Of a stretch of 64,000 bases of DNA, positions 1-8,107 are shown piece after piece. This stretch comes from UBA1181 sp045226255 (GTDB taxonomy: Bacteria > Bacteroidota > Bacteroidia > Bacteroidales > Paludibacteraceae). The notes under the pieces were generated by a model. The model had not been told where the DNA came from and did no database searches. It was given only the letters and a program-made list of their open reading frames with translations. The stretch is from positions 32,123 through 96,122 of the forward strand of contig JBGVCG010000009.1 in assembly GCA_045226255.1 (NCBI GenBank), in the 5' to 3' direction. Position 1 is the first letter of the stretch, and every line of letters begins with the position of its first letter. The translations under genes were made by a program, and so were the position numbers.

Positions 1-2943
1 CCAATCACCGCATTGGACACCAAATGCTACTACGGAATGTTTAATGGGTGCACAGGACTCACGCAAGCGCCTGAACTGCCTGCCACCACGTTGGCTAACA
101 GTTGCTATGGCGAAATGTTCAAGGGTTGCACGGGTCTGACACAGGCACCTGTACTCTCCTCCACGAAGCTGGCTAACAGCTGTTACGTCGGAATGTTTGA
201 GGAGTGCAGAAGCCTGGTGCAGGCGCCTGAACTCCCTGCCACCACATTGGCTCCTGGTTGCTACAACCGCATGTTCAGTAATTGCGATAGTCTGGCGCAG
301 GCGCCAGAACTGCCCGCCACCACGCTGGCTGGTAGTTGCTACGAAGCCATGTTCAGTGGGTGCGACAAACTGACGCAGGCGCCGGTACTCCGGGCCACCA
401 CGCTGGCTCCTGCCTGCTATAAGGAGATGTTCGCGGACTGCATCTCTTTCACGCAGGCACCTGAACTGCCCGCCACCACGCTGGAAAAATATTGCTACTA
501 CGGAATGTTCAATCATTGCACTAACTTGACGCAGGCACCGACTCTTCCAGCCGACACATTGGCTGATTACTGCTATGCGTATATGTTCTCCCGATGCGCC
601 AGCCTGACGCAGGCTCCTGTGATGTCCGCTACCACGCTGGCCACATCTTGTTGCCAGTCCATGTTCGCCTACAGTACCAGTCTGACGCAAGCGCCAGAAC
701 TGCTTGCCACCGAGCTGGCGGAGGGTTGCTACACCTTCATGTTCAATGGGTGCGAGAGCCTTTCCCTCATCAAGGTCCACTTCACCGAATGGATCCCTTG
801 GGACGAGGCTGCCGAATCTGATAATTGGGTCGTTGATGTCGCCCCTGCCGGCACATTTGTCTGCCCGAGAGAATTGCCTGTGAAATATGGAGAGGGCAAA
901 ATTCCTGTGGGTTGGGAGGTGCGATATGTCGGTGAGGGAGAGGTGCCCGATTCGGTCTCTTTCTCCGCATGGGGGGAGAACCTCACCATCCTTGTCAGCG
1001 GTGCAGATGGACTCGTCGAGGTGTATGACGCCAACGGAGAACTGTTACAGAATGCTCAGGCTAACACCACCGACACGATCAGCTTCTTAATGCCCGACTA
1101 CGGAGTCTACGTCGTCAAGGCCGACACTGACAGCGTGGAAGTTGTTTTGTGCAACTACCTCACCTTCACTGCCGAAAAGGACGGGGCTAGTTTCACGATA
1201 AACTATAAGAATACCCAATCGAATGTGGAAATGCCTAATGTCGTGTACTCTTTGGATGGCGGACGGAAATGGTATAGACTCTCGCACGGAGAATATGTCG
1301 TCCTGGAGAAGAAAGGAGACAAGGCCATGCTAAAGGGTATTAACCCTGATGGATTCTCCCAAGGAAGCAATAGCTACGCTTACTTCGGGACGCGAGGTCT
1401 CATCGCCGCGAGCGGTAGCGTGATGAGCTTGATTGGTGACACTGCGGACAGTGATACGATACCGAACGAGGGTTGCTTCTACGGCTTGTTCAATAACTGT
1501 GCTGGCCTGACGCAGGCGCCCGAACTTCCCGCCACGACGTTGACCAACAACTGTTATGTGATTATGTTTAACGGTTGTACGAACCTGACGCAGGTGCCTG
1601 AGCTTCCTGCCACCACACTGACCAAGAATTGCTACTATGGAATGTTTAGGGGTTGCAGTAAACTGACGCAGGCACCCGTATTACCTGCCATGGTGCTAAC
1701 GTATGGCTGCTATTATGAGATGTTTAGAGGATGTGCCAGCCTGACGCAAGCGCCCGAACTTCCTGCCACCACATTGGCTGAAAATTGCTATCGTGGTATG
1801 TTTAACGGTTGCACCAACCTGACACAGACGCCTGAACTGCCTGCCTCAACAATGGCTAAAGGTTGCTATGGCGAAATGTTCAAAGGTTGCACGGGTCTGA
1901 CTCAGGCACCTGTACTCTCCTCCACGAAGCTGGCTAACAGCTGTTACGTCGGAATGTTTGAGGATTGCAGCAACCTGGCGCAGGCGCCTGAACTCCCTGC
2001 CACCACATTGGCTTCCGGTTGCTACAACCGCATGTTCAGTAATTGCGATAGTCTGGCGCAGGCACCGGAACTGCCCGCCACCACATTGGCTAGTAATTGC
2101 TACGAAGCCATGTTCAGTGGGTGCGACAAACTGACGCAGATGCCGGTACTCCGGGCCACCACGCTGGCTCCTGCCTGCTATAAGGAGATGTTCGCGGATT
2201 GCATCTCTTTCACGCAAGCGCCTGAACTGCCCGCCACTACGATGGAAAAATATTGCTACTACGGAATGTTCGATCATTGCACTAACCTGACGCAGGCACC
2301 GGCTCTTCCGGCCACCACGTTGGCTGATTACTGCTATGCGAATATGTTCTTCCGATGCACCAGCCTGACGCAGGCGCCTGTGATGTCAGCTACCACGCTG
2401 GCCACATCTTGTTGCCAGTCCATGTTCGCCTACAGCACCAGTCTGACGCAAGCGCCAGAACTGCTTGCCGCCGAGCTGGCGGAGGGTTGCTACACCTTCA
2501 TGTTCAATGGGTGCGAGAGCCTTTCCCACATCAAGGTCCACTTTACTGAATGGATTCCTTGGGACGTGGTTGACGAAACTGATAATTGGGTCATTGATGT
2601 CGCCCCTGCCGGCACATTCGTTTGCCCGAGGAAATTGGCTGTGAAATATGGTGCCAATAGTATCCCGGAGGGCTGGGAGGTGCAGTTCTTCGAGCCGGAG
2701 ATAGATCCTAACGAAGAGGTCACCAACGGGGAGGACACCGCTTTCTGTGGCATCTCTGTCTGGACGGAAAACGGAACCATCTGCGTGTGCGGGACGGAGG
2801 AGACTATTGAGGTGTTCGGCGCCAAAGGTGAATTGATACGTACCTTGCGAGGAAAAGCCTCGGAGACCGTGCGGTTCGCCATGCCTGCGGGCAGAGTCTA
2901 TATCCTCAGGATCGGCGCACAGCGTGTGAAGGTGTTATTGTGA
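1..2943 (+). CDS. Cys-containing leucine-rich-repeat surface protein (5' end outside window)
   Basis: The reading frame is open from base 1, so the true start and signal peptide lie upstream. At least 976 residues are visible. They form two arrays of about 23-residue repeats of the form CYxxMFxxCxxL followed by TQAPxLPATTLA, each unit with two regularly spaced cysteines. This resembles BspA/TpLRR-type repeats of Bacteroidota surface proteins. Each array ends in a similar cap containing FTEWIPWD and AGTFVCPR. Between the arrays is a beta-rich spacer. The last 70 residues (ending VYILRIGAQRVKVLL) look like a T9SS-type C-terminal sorting domain. It is probably a cell-surface or secreted binding protein; the ligand is unknown. 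A strong terminator follows at 2974-3005. The family call is secure at the level of LRR protein; function is inferred only from architecture. Confidence 0.8.
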   Translation, partial: PITALDTKCYYGMFNGCTGLTQAPELPATTLANSCYGEMFKGCTGLTQAPVLSSTKLANSCYVGMFEECRSLVQAPELPATTLAPGCYNRMFSNCDSLAQAPELPATTLAGSCYEAMFSGCDKLTQAPVLRATTLAPACYKEMFADCISFTQAPELPATTLEKYCYYGMFNHCTNLTQAPTLPADTLADYCYAYMFSRCASLTQAPVMSATTLATSCCQSMFAYSTSLTQAPELLATELAEGCYTFMFNGCESLSLIKVHFTEWIPWDEAAESDNWVVDVAPAGTFVCPRELPVKYGEGKIPVGWEVRYVGEGEVPDSVSFSAWGENLTILVSGADGLVEVYDANGELLQNAQANTTDTISFLMPDYGVYVVKADTDSVEVVLCNYLTFTAEKDGASFTINYKNTQSNVEMPNVVYSLDGGRKWYRLSHGEYVVLEKKGDKAMLKGINPDGFSQGSNSYAYFGTRGLIAASGSVMSLIGDTADSDTIPNEGCFYGLFNNCAGLTQAPELPATTLTNNCYVIMFNGCTNLTQVPELPATTLTKNCYYGMFRGCSKLTQAPVLPAMVLTYGCYYEMFRGCASLTQAPELPATTLAENCYRGMFNGCTNLTQTPELPASTMAKGCYGEMFKGCTGLTQAPVLSSTKLANSCYVGMFEDCSNLAQAPELPATTLASGCYNRMFSNCDSLAQAPELPATTLASNCYEAMFSGCDKLTQMPVLRATTLAPACYKEMFADCISFTQAPELPATTMEKYCYYGMFDHCTNLTQAPALPATTLADYCYANMFFRCTSLTQAPVMSATTLATSCCQSMFAYSTSLTQAPELLAAELAEGCYTFMFNGCESLSHIKVHFTEWIPWDVVDETDNWVIDVAPAGTFVCPRKLAVKYGANSIPEGWEVQFFEPEIDPNEEVTNGEDTAFCGISVWTENGTICVCGTEETIEVFGAKGELIRTLRGKASETVRFAMPAGRVYILRIGAQRVKVLL
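101..920 (+). repeat. Intragenic duplication, copy 1
   Basis: This block is repeated at 1862-2681 with a constant offset of 1761 bases (587 codons) and no visible indel. It spans the second half of the first LRR array and its cap. Differences are scattered substitutions, many of them synonymous, so the duplication of the array plus cap is recent or kept similar by gene conversion. Confidence 0.85.
1862..2681 (+). repeat. Intragenic duplication, copy 2
   Basis: This is the second copy of 101-920, in the same gene, orientation and frame. The cap diverges towards its end, where the residues following the sequence VKYG differ between the two copies. Confidence 0.85.
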
Positions 2944-2973
2944 GGCTTGTGGTATTGTAGGACTTAAAGGAAA

Positions 2974-3005
2974 GGCAGACAACATTGCGCGTTGTCTGCC
3001 TTTTT
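2974..3005 (+). terminator. Rho-independent terminator after the LRR gene
   Basis: A perfect 10-bp stem (2974-2983 with 2991-3000) encloses a 7-base loop and runs into TTTTT. It ends the LRR gene. The convergent alkylation-repair gene stops at 3004, and preceding A residues (2971-2973) may let the hairpin also act for that strand. Confidence 0.9.
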
Positions 3006-3708
3006 ATTTTTTCAAATACGCCTTCCTCTCCTCTTCGGGGAATTTCTCGATGGCGTATCTCAGGGTGGTTCTTGGCATTGTCTTGTAGCGGGTGGAGAGG
3101 TACTCCTTTAGCTTTCCGACATCCTTTTTCCCTGCCTCCCGCAGGAGCCAGCCCGTCGCTTTCTGGATGAGGTCGTGCGGGTGGTGGAGCAGTATGTCCG
3201 CTATTCGGAAGGTGTCGTCGGTCTCTCCGTTACGGATGAATTTCATGGTGCTGACGATTCCGATGCGTTGCTCCCAGATGGTCTTGCCCTTCTCCGCCAG
3301 TTGGTAGAGTAGGGTGCGGTCTTTGTCGAGGAGCCACGTGCCGATGATCTCGTAGCAGGTGAGGTCGACGAGGTCCCAGTTGTTGATGTGGGCGGTGTGG
3401 CTCAAATAGAAGTCCACGCACCTTTTTTGCGTCTCAGGGTCGCCCTTCGCGTGGCTGAAGATCTGGATGAGCGTCAGCAGGGCGGCCAGGCGTATCTCGT
3501 GGTAGGGGGAGGCGACGCACTCCTCCAACTCGTCGAAGCCGGTGCTCTTCCATTGTCGCTTGACGATCTCCCTGGTGGTGGGCACTTTGATGCCTAGGAA
3601 GAGGTCTCCCTCCCCGTACTGCCCCGGTCCTGTCTTGAAGAAGCGGGAGAGGTGGCGGGCTTGCGCCTCGTCCTTGTGCGCCATCAGTATGTTCGCTAAT
3701 TGGCTCAT
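3004..3708 (-). CDS. DNA alkylation repair protein, AlkD-type glycosylase
   Basis: This 234-residue protein has the all-helical HEAT-like layout of the AlkD family, which excises 3- and 7-alkylated purines. The family signature NNWDLVD is present near residue 112, with the Trp and Asp that line the active-site cleft of Bacillus AlkD. A Trp-containing segment near TGWLLREAGKK also matches family positions. Length is normal for AlkD (about 230). It lies 18 bases downstream of the unknown secreted-protein gene and is probably cotranscribed with it. A second, catalytically degenerate homologue is at 14343-15014. The family call is firm; substrate range is inferred. Confidence 0.9.
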   Translation of the reverse strand: MSQLANILMAHKDEAQARHLSRFFKTGPGQYGEGDLFLGIKVPTTREIVKRQWKSTGFDELEECVASPYHEIRLAALLTLIQIFSHAKGDPETQKRCVDFYLSHTAHINNWDLVDLTCYEIIGTWLLDKDRTLLYQLAEKGKTIWEQRIGIVSTMKFIRNGETDDTFRIADILLHHPHDLIQKATGWLLREAGKKDVGKLKEYLSTRYKTMPRTTLRYAIEKFPEEERKAYLKK

Positions 3709-3726
3709 ACGCTTTGCGGAGTGGTC

Positions 3727-4836
3727 TTATTTGTTCTCTTTGACGAAGTCCTGCATCTTCTGGCACAGAACGTCCATCTTCCCTTTATTCCCCTTGGCGT
3801 AGTAGATTTTATTGAACTCCTCGTGGAACTCGATGAAAGTCAGCTTGCCGCATTTTTTGTTCTGCCCGTTGTAGCTGCAGAGCCGGTTCTCCAATTCGAT
3901 TTGGTAAAGCTCGTTGCCCCCTTTCTCTTTGCAGTATGCCAAGTAGAGGGAGGAGCAGAGGAAGTCTCTGAAACATTCATTCTTCTTGTTCGATTCTTTT
4001 AGGTAATGCTCGATGAAGGGTTGGCAGAGGGATTGGAAGAACGGGTGCTCGCATTTTGCGTTCGCATGGCAGCTCCAGCTGTCGTATACCATGCCACATC
4101 CGGTCTGGAACAGCGTGCTCGATTTCTTTTTGTTTTCGTAGGTGCGGATGGTGTGCCGGAAGTCGAAAGGGGAGACTTTGGCGGTGATATACGCGTATGG
4201 CTTCTTTGTCTTGTGGTTCAGCCAAGAGAATTGCTCGTTGATGACCTGGTCCACCCAAGTGAGGTAGGAGGTGATGAGGGGAGACAATTCTGCGATGTTG
4301 TTGTCGTAGCGGATGACGCTGGCGAACTCTTCCAGCATAGGCAGGGCCACTTTCATGAGGGAGTCTCCTTTGCGGCTGACGCCTGTGTATCGTGGATCCT
4401 TCTCGATATGACCCGCCTTGTAGCGGTAGAAGTAGGATGCCGCGCTCAGTTCGCTCATGTCATCCTCCACACTGTTCAGCCAATCCACAAGTTGGTAGCT
4501 GGTGTATTTGGCGGTGTTGATGGTGCCGATCGTGGAGTTGTATAGGTTGGAGAAGTCCCACGGGGAGGAGAAGTTCAGCGGGTCGTTGCTTCCTCTGACG
4601 TTCTTCTTCTGGCTCTCGTTCTGGTAGGTGCGGATGGAGTTCGCCAACATGAGGAATCCGTTCACGTTCGAGAATTCGACGTTGGCGTAGTTGCTCTTGA
4701 AGAATTCGTCCTCACGCCAGTATTTGTTCGCCTCGCCCGGTTTGCCTTGCGCCGATAGGCCTTGACATCCGATGACTACTAATGCCGCGATGAGAAACGC
4801 CTTTTTCACCTTTGATGTTTGTTTGAATCTATTCAT
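3727..4836 (-). CDS. Secreted protein of unknown function
   Basis: This 369-residue protein begins with a basic segment and a hydrophobic stretch (AFLIAALVVIGC) ending at GLSAQG, which is a plausible signal peptide cleaved after SAQ. No lipobox is clear. The mature part is rich in Tyr, Asn, Lys and charged residues, with several cysteines between about residues 250 and 340 (CGMVYDSWSCHANAKCEH). I recognise no domain. It is followed at 18 bases by the alkylation-repair gene. Upstream is a long AT-rich spacer in which I could not place a convincing minus-strand promoter. Confidence 0.65.
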   Translation of the reverse strand: MNRFKQTSKVKKAFLIAALVVIGCQGLSAQGKPGEANKYWREDEFFKSNYANVEFSNVNGFLMLANSIRTYQNESQKKNVRGSNDPLNFSSPWDFSNLYNSTIGTINTAKYTSYQLVDWLNSVEDDMSELSAASYFYRYKAGHIEKDPRYTGVSRKGDSLMKVALPMLEEFASVIRYDNNIAELSPLITSYLTWVDQVINEQFSWLNHKTKKPYAYITAKVSPFDFRHTIRTYENKKKSSTLFQTGCGMVYDSWSCHANAKCEHPFFQSLCQPFIEHYLKESNKKNECFRDFLCSSLYLAYCKEKGGNELYQIELENRLCSYNGQNKKCGKLTFIEFHEEFNKIYYAKGNKGKMDVLCQKMQDFVKENK

Positions 4837-5017
4837 GGTATTGGACTCTTATTTGTTTTAAAATATACTATACGCTTACTTTCATGATGCAATATTCGCT
4901 ATTTTTATCGATTTTTCCAACTGCCATTTGTTTATTTTGCCTTATGAATTGATATTTTTATACGAATTTTAATAAAAATGTATTCCGCGAAAAAATAAAA
5001 CAAAAAAGGCTTTTCGT

Positions 5018-5048
5018 TTTGTCAAGTGAGAAAACGGACTTATCTTTG
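5018..5048 (+). promoter_or_regulatory. Bacteroidota-type promoter without a close gene
   Basis: TTTG at 5018-5021, a 19-base spacer and TATCTTTG at 5041-5048 match the -33/-7 consensus of Bacteroidota exactly. The next plus-strand gene starts about 300 bases on, so this drives either a long kdsB leader or a non-coding transcript. Confidence 0.6.
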
Positions 5049-5130
5049 TGACGCAAACAAAACAGGTAGATTTTTTCATAGTTAAGGTGGGTGTGCAGAA
5101 GTCGGGAGATTTTTGCACACTATTTTTTTA

Positions 5131-5205
5131 TTTACTATTTAGCTATTTACAATTTACTATTTGGCATTGGGGATTTACTATTTAGCCATTTACAATTTAC
5201 TATTT
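5131..5205. repeat. Two copies of a 32-base AT-rich element
   Basis: Copies at 5131-5162 and 5174-5205 differ at one position. Each contains two ATTTACTATTT-like cores. Related cores occur at 52801-52831 (inverted, two cores) and near 62218, so this appears to be a dispersed intergenic repeat. Nothing suggests protein coding. Confidence 0.75.
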
Positions 5206-5321
5206 GTGGTGATGCGATGGTTTTGCGTCCTACTCCGTGTCCTTTTTTTTTCTGTGAGTAATTCTATTCCTTCCTCCTTTGATATTTTATATTTTTATAG
5301 CTTATACCGCTAAAGATTTGT

Positions 5322-5329
5322 TAACTTTG
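5322..5329 (+). promoter_or_regulatory. -7 box for kdsB
   Basis: TAACTTTG matches TAnnTTTG and lies 22 bases before the kdsB ATG. No TTTG is found at the usual upstream spacing, so confidence is moderate. Confidence 0.45.
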
Positions 5330-5351
5330 CTTCGTAATCGTTTGGAAGGAT

Positions 5352-6131
5352 ATGGATAAGTGTGATTTTATAGGAATTATTCCGGCAAGATATGCCTCCA
5401 CCCGTTTCCCAGGCAAGCCTCTGGTGAAGATAGGGGGGAAGAGTATGATCCAACGTGTGTATGAACAGGTCTCCAAGGTGCTGGACTGCGTCTATGTGGC
5501 GACGGACGACACCCGTATCTCCGAGGCGGTCACTGCTTTCGGCGGCAAGGTGATGATGACCTCCGACCAGCACAAGAGCGGTACGGACCGTTGCTTCGAG
5601 GCTTATGTCAAGTCGGGGACGGGTAGGCGAGTGATCGTGAATATCCAAGGCGATGAACCTTTCATCCAGCCGAAGCAGATAGAGCGCCTGTGCGCTTGCT
5701 TCGATGACCCGGAGACGCAGCTGGCGACGCTCGTCAAGCCCTTCAAGGTGGAGGATGGCGTTGAGGCGCTCTTCAATCCTAATACCCCGAAGGTGGTGCT
5801 GAACAAGAACAGCGAGGCGATTTATTTCAGCCGCTCGGTCATCCCGTACAAGCGCGGGGCGGAGGAGAAGGAGTGGCTCGCCCGCCATCAGTATTACAAG
5901 CATATCGGACTCTACGCTTACCGTAGCGATGTGTTGTCCGAAATCACGAAGCTGCCTCAGTCTTCGCTGGAGCTGGCGGAGTCGCTGGAGCAGTTGCGCT
6001 GGATCGAGAACGGGTACAAAATCAAGGTGGGCATCACCGAGATGGAGACCATCGGCATCGACACGCCTGACGATCTGTTGCGCGCGGAGCAGTTCCTCCG
6101 TAGCCGTGAACAGCAGGGCGAGTCGTTGTGA
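5352..6131 (+). CDS. kdsB: 3-deoxy-manno-octulosonate cytidylyltransferase
   Basis: CMP-Kdo synthetase activates Kdo with CTP for the inner core of lipopolysaccharide; it is cytosolic. The 259-residue length is normal. The N-terminus has the nucleotide-binding signature IIPARYASTRFPGKPL. It is followed by YVATDD, MTSDQHKSGTDR and VNIQGDEPFI, the latter holding the acidic residues that bind the metal-CTP complex. The C-terminal half contains IGLYAYR and SLEQLRWIENGY, which form the Kdo and dimer regions of the family. The next plus-strand gene begins 73 bases later behind its own promoter-like box, so kdsB may be monocistronic. Confidence 0.96.
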   Translation: MDKCDFIGIIPARYASTRFPGKPLVKIGGKSMIQRVYEQVSKVLDCVYVATDDTRISEAVTAFGGKVMMTSDQHKSGTDRCFEAYVKSGTGRRVIVNIQGDEPFIQPKQIERLCACFDDPETQLATLVKPFKVEDGVEALFNPNTPKVVLNKNSEAIYFSRSVIPYKRGAEEKEWLARHQYYKHIGLYAYRSDVLSEITKLPQSSLELAESLEQLRWIENGYKIKVGITEMETIGIDTPDDLLRAEQFLRSREQQGESL

Positions 6132-6187
6132 TTCGTTGTTTTGAATTGATATAAAAAATAGGGTTGAGATGATTGTTGGAACCCTCA

Positions 6188-6195
6188 TAAATTTG
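6188..6195 (+). promoter_or_regulatory. -7 box for the M16 homologue gene
   Basis: TAAATTTG lies nine bases before the ATG at 6205, implying a very short 5' untranslated region. A weak -33 match (GTTG) ends 20 bases upstream of it. Confidence 0.4.
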
Positions 6196-6204
6196 TGAAG
6201 GAAT

Positions 6205-7491
6205 ATGGATCGTAGTGTTTGCCCTGAAATGGGTCGTGTCACGGGTGTTTCTTTCCCGAAGGCTTCGCTTGCCCGCTTGCGGAACGGAGCGAGGTTGCAT
6301 GAACTGCCGTTCGGTGACGGGGATATCGTCCGTGTGGATTGCGTCTTCAAGGCGGGCGCGCTCTTCCAGCCTCAGCTGCTGGTGGCGAGTTTCGCGGGGC
6401 AGATGATGCGGGAGGGTACCCGTACCCATTCGTCGGCCGAGATCGCGGAGGCTCTGGACTCGCATGGCGCATCGCTCGCCATCAATGTCTCGTATGAGTC
6501 TGCCTGCGTCACGTTGTATGCCTTGACGAGGCATCTGGAGCCTATGTTGAGGCTTCTGACGGAGGTGGTCACGGAGCCTGCATATCCCGAGAAGGAGTTC
6601 ACGACATACCTGAACAAGCGCAAACAACAGTTCCTGATACAGAACGAGCGTGTTTCGACACTCGCTTCCCGCAACCTGAACGCGGCGCTGTTCGGACCGA
6701 AAAGCCTTTACGGATCGGCGGGTGAATTGGAGGACTTCGACCGCTTGGACGTGGAGCTGCTCAAGCGTTTCCATCAGGCCAATTATACCTTCGGCGATTG
6801 CGACATCATCGTCTCCGGCAAGGTGGACGACAAGGTGCGTGGCCTGATCGATGCGACCTTAGGGGCGGTTCCCGCGGTGACGCATGACGAGCCGGCAACC
6901 TCCATCTATGCGTGGGACAAACTGAATGCCTCCTACTGCTTCGCAGAGAAGGAGGATAGTGTCCAGTCCGCCATCCTCATGGGTAGCATCTGCATGTCGG
7001 CGAAAGATCCTGACTATCATGCGTTCACGGTCCTCAATACGGTCCTGGGCGGCTATTTCGGCAGCAGGCTGATGTCGAACGTGCGGGAGGAGAAGGGCTT
7101 CACCTATGGTATCGGCTCGTATCTCTGGTCGCTCCCTACGATGGGACGGTTCACCATCTCCACGCAGACGGCCACCGAGTTTGTGGAGCCTGCGATCGGG
7201 GAGATCAAGAAGGAGATGAAGCTCCTGTGCGATTCGTTGATACCGGCGGACGAGCTGGATTCAGTCCGCAGTTACATGTTAGGGGAGAACGCCAGGGTGC
7301 TGGACGGTTCCTTCTCCTTCGTGGACGCCTACCTCTCCTTCTTGACGCAAGGGGTCGATGGCACTGAATTTTACAGAAAGAGTGAGAAAACCATATTGTC
7401 CGTCACGGCGGACGAACTTATCGGCTTGGCGCGGAAGTATTTCGACATGGAACGCTTCTGTGTCTCTGTGGCCGGCCAAAAAACGAAGTGA
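6205..7491 (+). CDS. M16-family (insulinase-like) peptidase homologue lacking the zinc motif
   Basis: This 428-residue protein has the two-domain M16 fold typical of processing-peptidase subunits. The position of the HxxEH zinc motif is occupied by FAGQMMREG, so both histidines and the catalytic glutamate are missing. The R/Y substrate-clamp motif in the C-terminal domain is kept (NVREEKGFTYGIGSYL). In known heterodimeric M16 peptidases, one subunit carries HxxEH and the other carries only R/Y. This protein fits the second type, but no catalytic partner is next to it; the only catalytic M16 gene in the window is the large one at 52972. There is no clear signal peptide. The stop codon overlaps the ATG of the AlaX-like gene, so the two are likely coupled. 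Confidence 0.85.
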   Translation: MDRSVCPEMGRVTGVSFPKASLARLRNGARLHELPFGDGDIVRVDCVFKAGALFQPQLLVASFAGQMMREGTRTHSSAEIAEALDSHGASLAINVSYESACVTLYALTRHLEPMLRLLTEVVTEPAYPEKEFTTYLNKRKQQFLIQNERVSTLASRNLNAALFGPKSLYGSAGELEDFDRLDVELLKRFHQANYTFGDCDIIVSGKVDDKVRGLIDATLGAVPAVTHDEPATSIYAWDKLNASYCFAEKEDSVQSAILMGSICMSAKDPDYHAFTVLNTVLGGYFGSRLMSNVREEKGFTYGIGSYLWSLPTMGRFTISTQTATEFVEPAIGEIKKEMKLLCDSLIPADELDSVRSYMLGENARVLDGSFSFVDAYLSFLTQGVDGTEFYRKSEKTILSVTADELIGLARKYFDMERFCVSVAGQKTK

Positions 7492-7955
7492 TGGAAGCGA
7501 CGGAACAAGCGAGTCAGAAGTTTAGGGATCAAGGGATTGCGCCTTCGCATACGGCGGAGCATCTGCTGAACCAGACCATGGTGCGGATGTTCGGCTGCGG
7601 AAGGGCTATCTCCGCTCACGTGGAGCGCAAGAAATCGAAGTGTGATTACATCCTGTCGTCGGATCTGACGGAGCAGCAGGTGGCGGAGCTGGAGAGGCGC
7701 ATGAACGAGGTCATCGGCCAGCATCTGCAGGTCTATTGCGAATACATGCCCAAGGAGGAGGCGGAGCGGCAGTTCGATCTCTCCAAGCTTCCGGAGCGTG
7801 CGGACGGTGACCTGCGCATTGTCCGGATAGGCACGTACGACGCGTGTCCGTGCGTGGGCGCCCATGTCGAGAACACGAGCGAGTTAGGCCGTTTCAAGGT
7901 GCTTTCCTCTTCGTTCGAGGGAGGCGTCTGTAGGATCCGTTGGAGGCTCGAATGA
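7491..7955 (+). CDS. AlaX-like trans-editing protein (aminoacyl-tRNA deacylase)
   Basis: This 154-residue protein matches the stand-alone second additional domain of alanyl/threonyl-tRNA synthetases. It has H20-x3-H24 (SHTAEHLL) and C121-x3-H125 (CVGAH), the four-residue zinc-type site of AlaX proteins that hydrolyse mischarged Ser-tRNA(Ala). Length fits the short AlaX type, with no glycine-rich or oligomerisation extension. I chose the ATG at 7491, which overlaps the preceding TGA by one base; a GTG one codon earlier is also possible. Coupling to an M16 homologue is unusual. Whether it edits tRNA or acts on another aminoacyl ester is not shown by sequence. Confidence 0.85.
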   Translation: MEATEQASQKFRDQGIAPSHTAEHLLNQTMVRMFGCGRAISAHVERKKSKCDYILSSDLTEQQVAELERRMNEVIGQHLQVYCEYMPKEEAERQFDLSKLPERADGDLRIVRIGTYDACPCVGAHVENTSELGRFKVLSSSFEGGVCRIRWRLE

Positions 7956-8076
7956 GGGGACGGAGGTGAGGCTTCGAACCGCTTCTTCGGATAGGGTTGG
8001 GGGTTTTCTTGTGAAATATTAAATATTCGTTGAAAATAATAGTTCGTTATGCGGCTTTATATATACTTTAGTTTTC

Positions 8077-8098
8077 GTAGTATTCTTTGTAGTATTCT
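8077..8098. repeat. 10-base direct repeat just upstream of the PqqD-like gene
   Basis: GTAGTATTCT occurs at 8077-8086 and 8089-8098, a spacing of 12 bases (just over one helical turn). It ends ten bases before the operon's first ATG. It could be an operator, or part of a short upstream reading frame (8049-8111); chance similarity in AT-rich DNA is also possible. Confidence 0.35.
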
Positions 8099-8107
8099 CA
8101 GATTATT

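Larger units (their letters stand above)
4837..5351. other. Intergenic region between divergent genes (515 bases)
   Basis: AT-rich spacer without a credible ORF. It holds a near-consensus plus-strand promoter at 5018-5048, two copies of a 32-base AT-rich element at 5131-5205, a pyrimidine-rich stretch around 5241-5280 and a -7-like box at 5322-5329 next to kdsB. If the first promoter is used, kdsB would have a leader of roughly 300 bases. Confidence 0.7.

Noticed and set aside
101..2681. Repeat arrays considered as CRISPR
   Set aside because: The repeats are in-frame coding units of about 69 bases without unique spacers; no cas genes are present.
3004..3708. Reading 3092-3307 and 3388-3597 on the plus strand as genes
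   Set aside because: Both are shadows of the alkylation-repair gene with no start signals or domain features.
5310..6350. 346-codon minus-strand frame across kdsB
   Set aside because: It is antisense to kdsB, whose motifs are unmistakable, and its own translation is Arg/Leu-rich shadow sequence without domain features.
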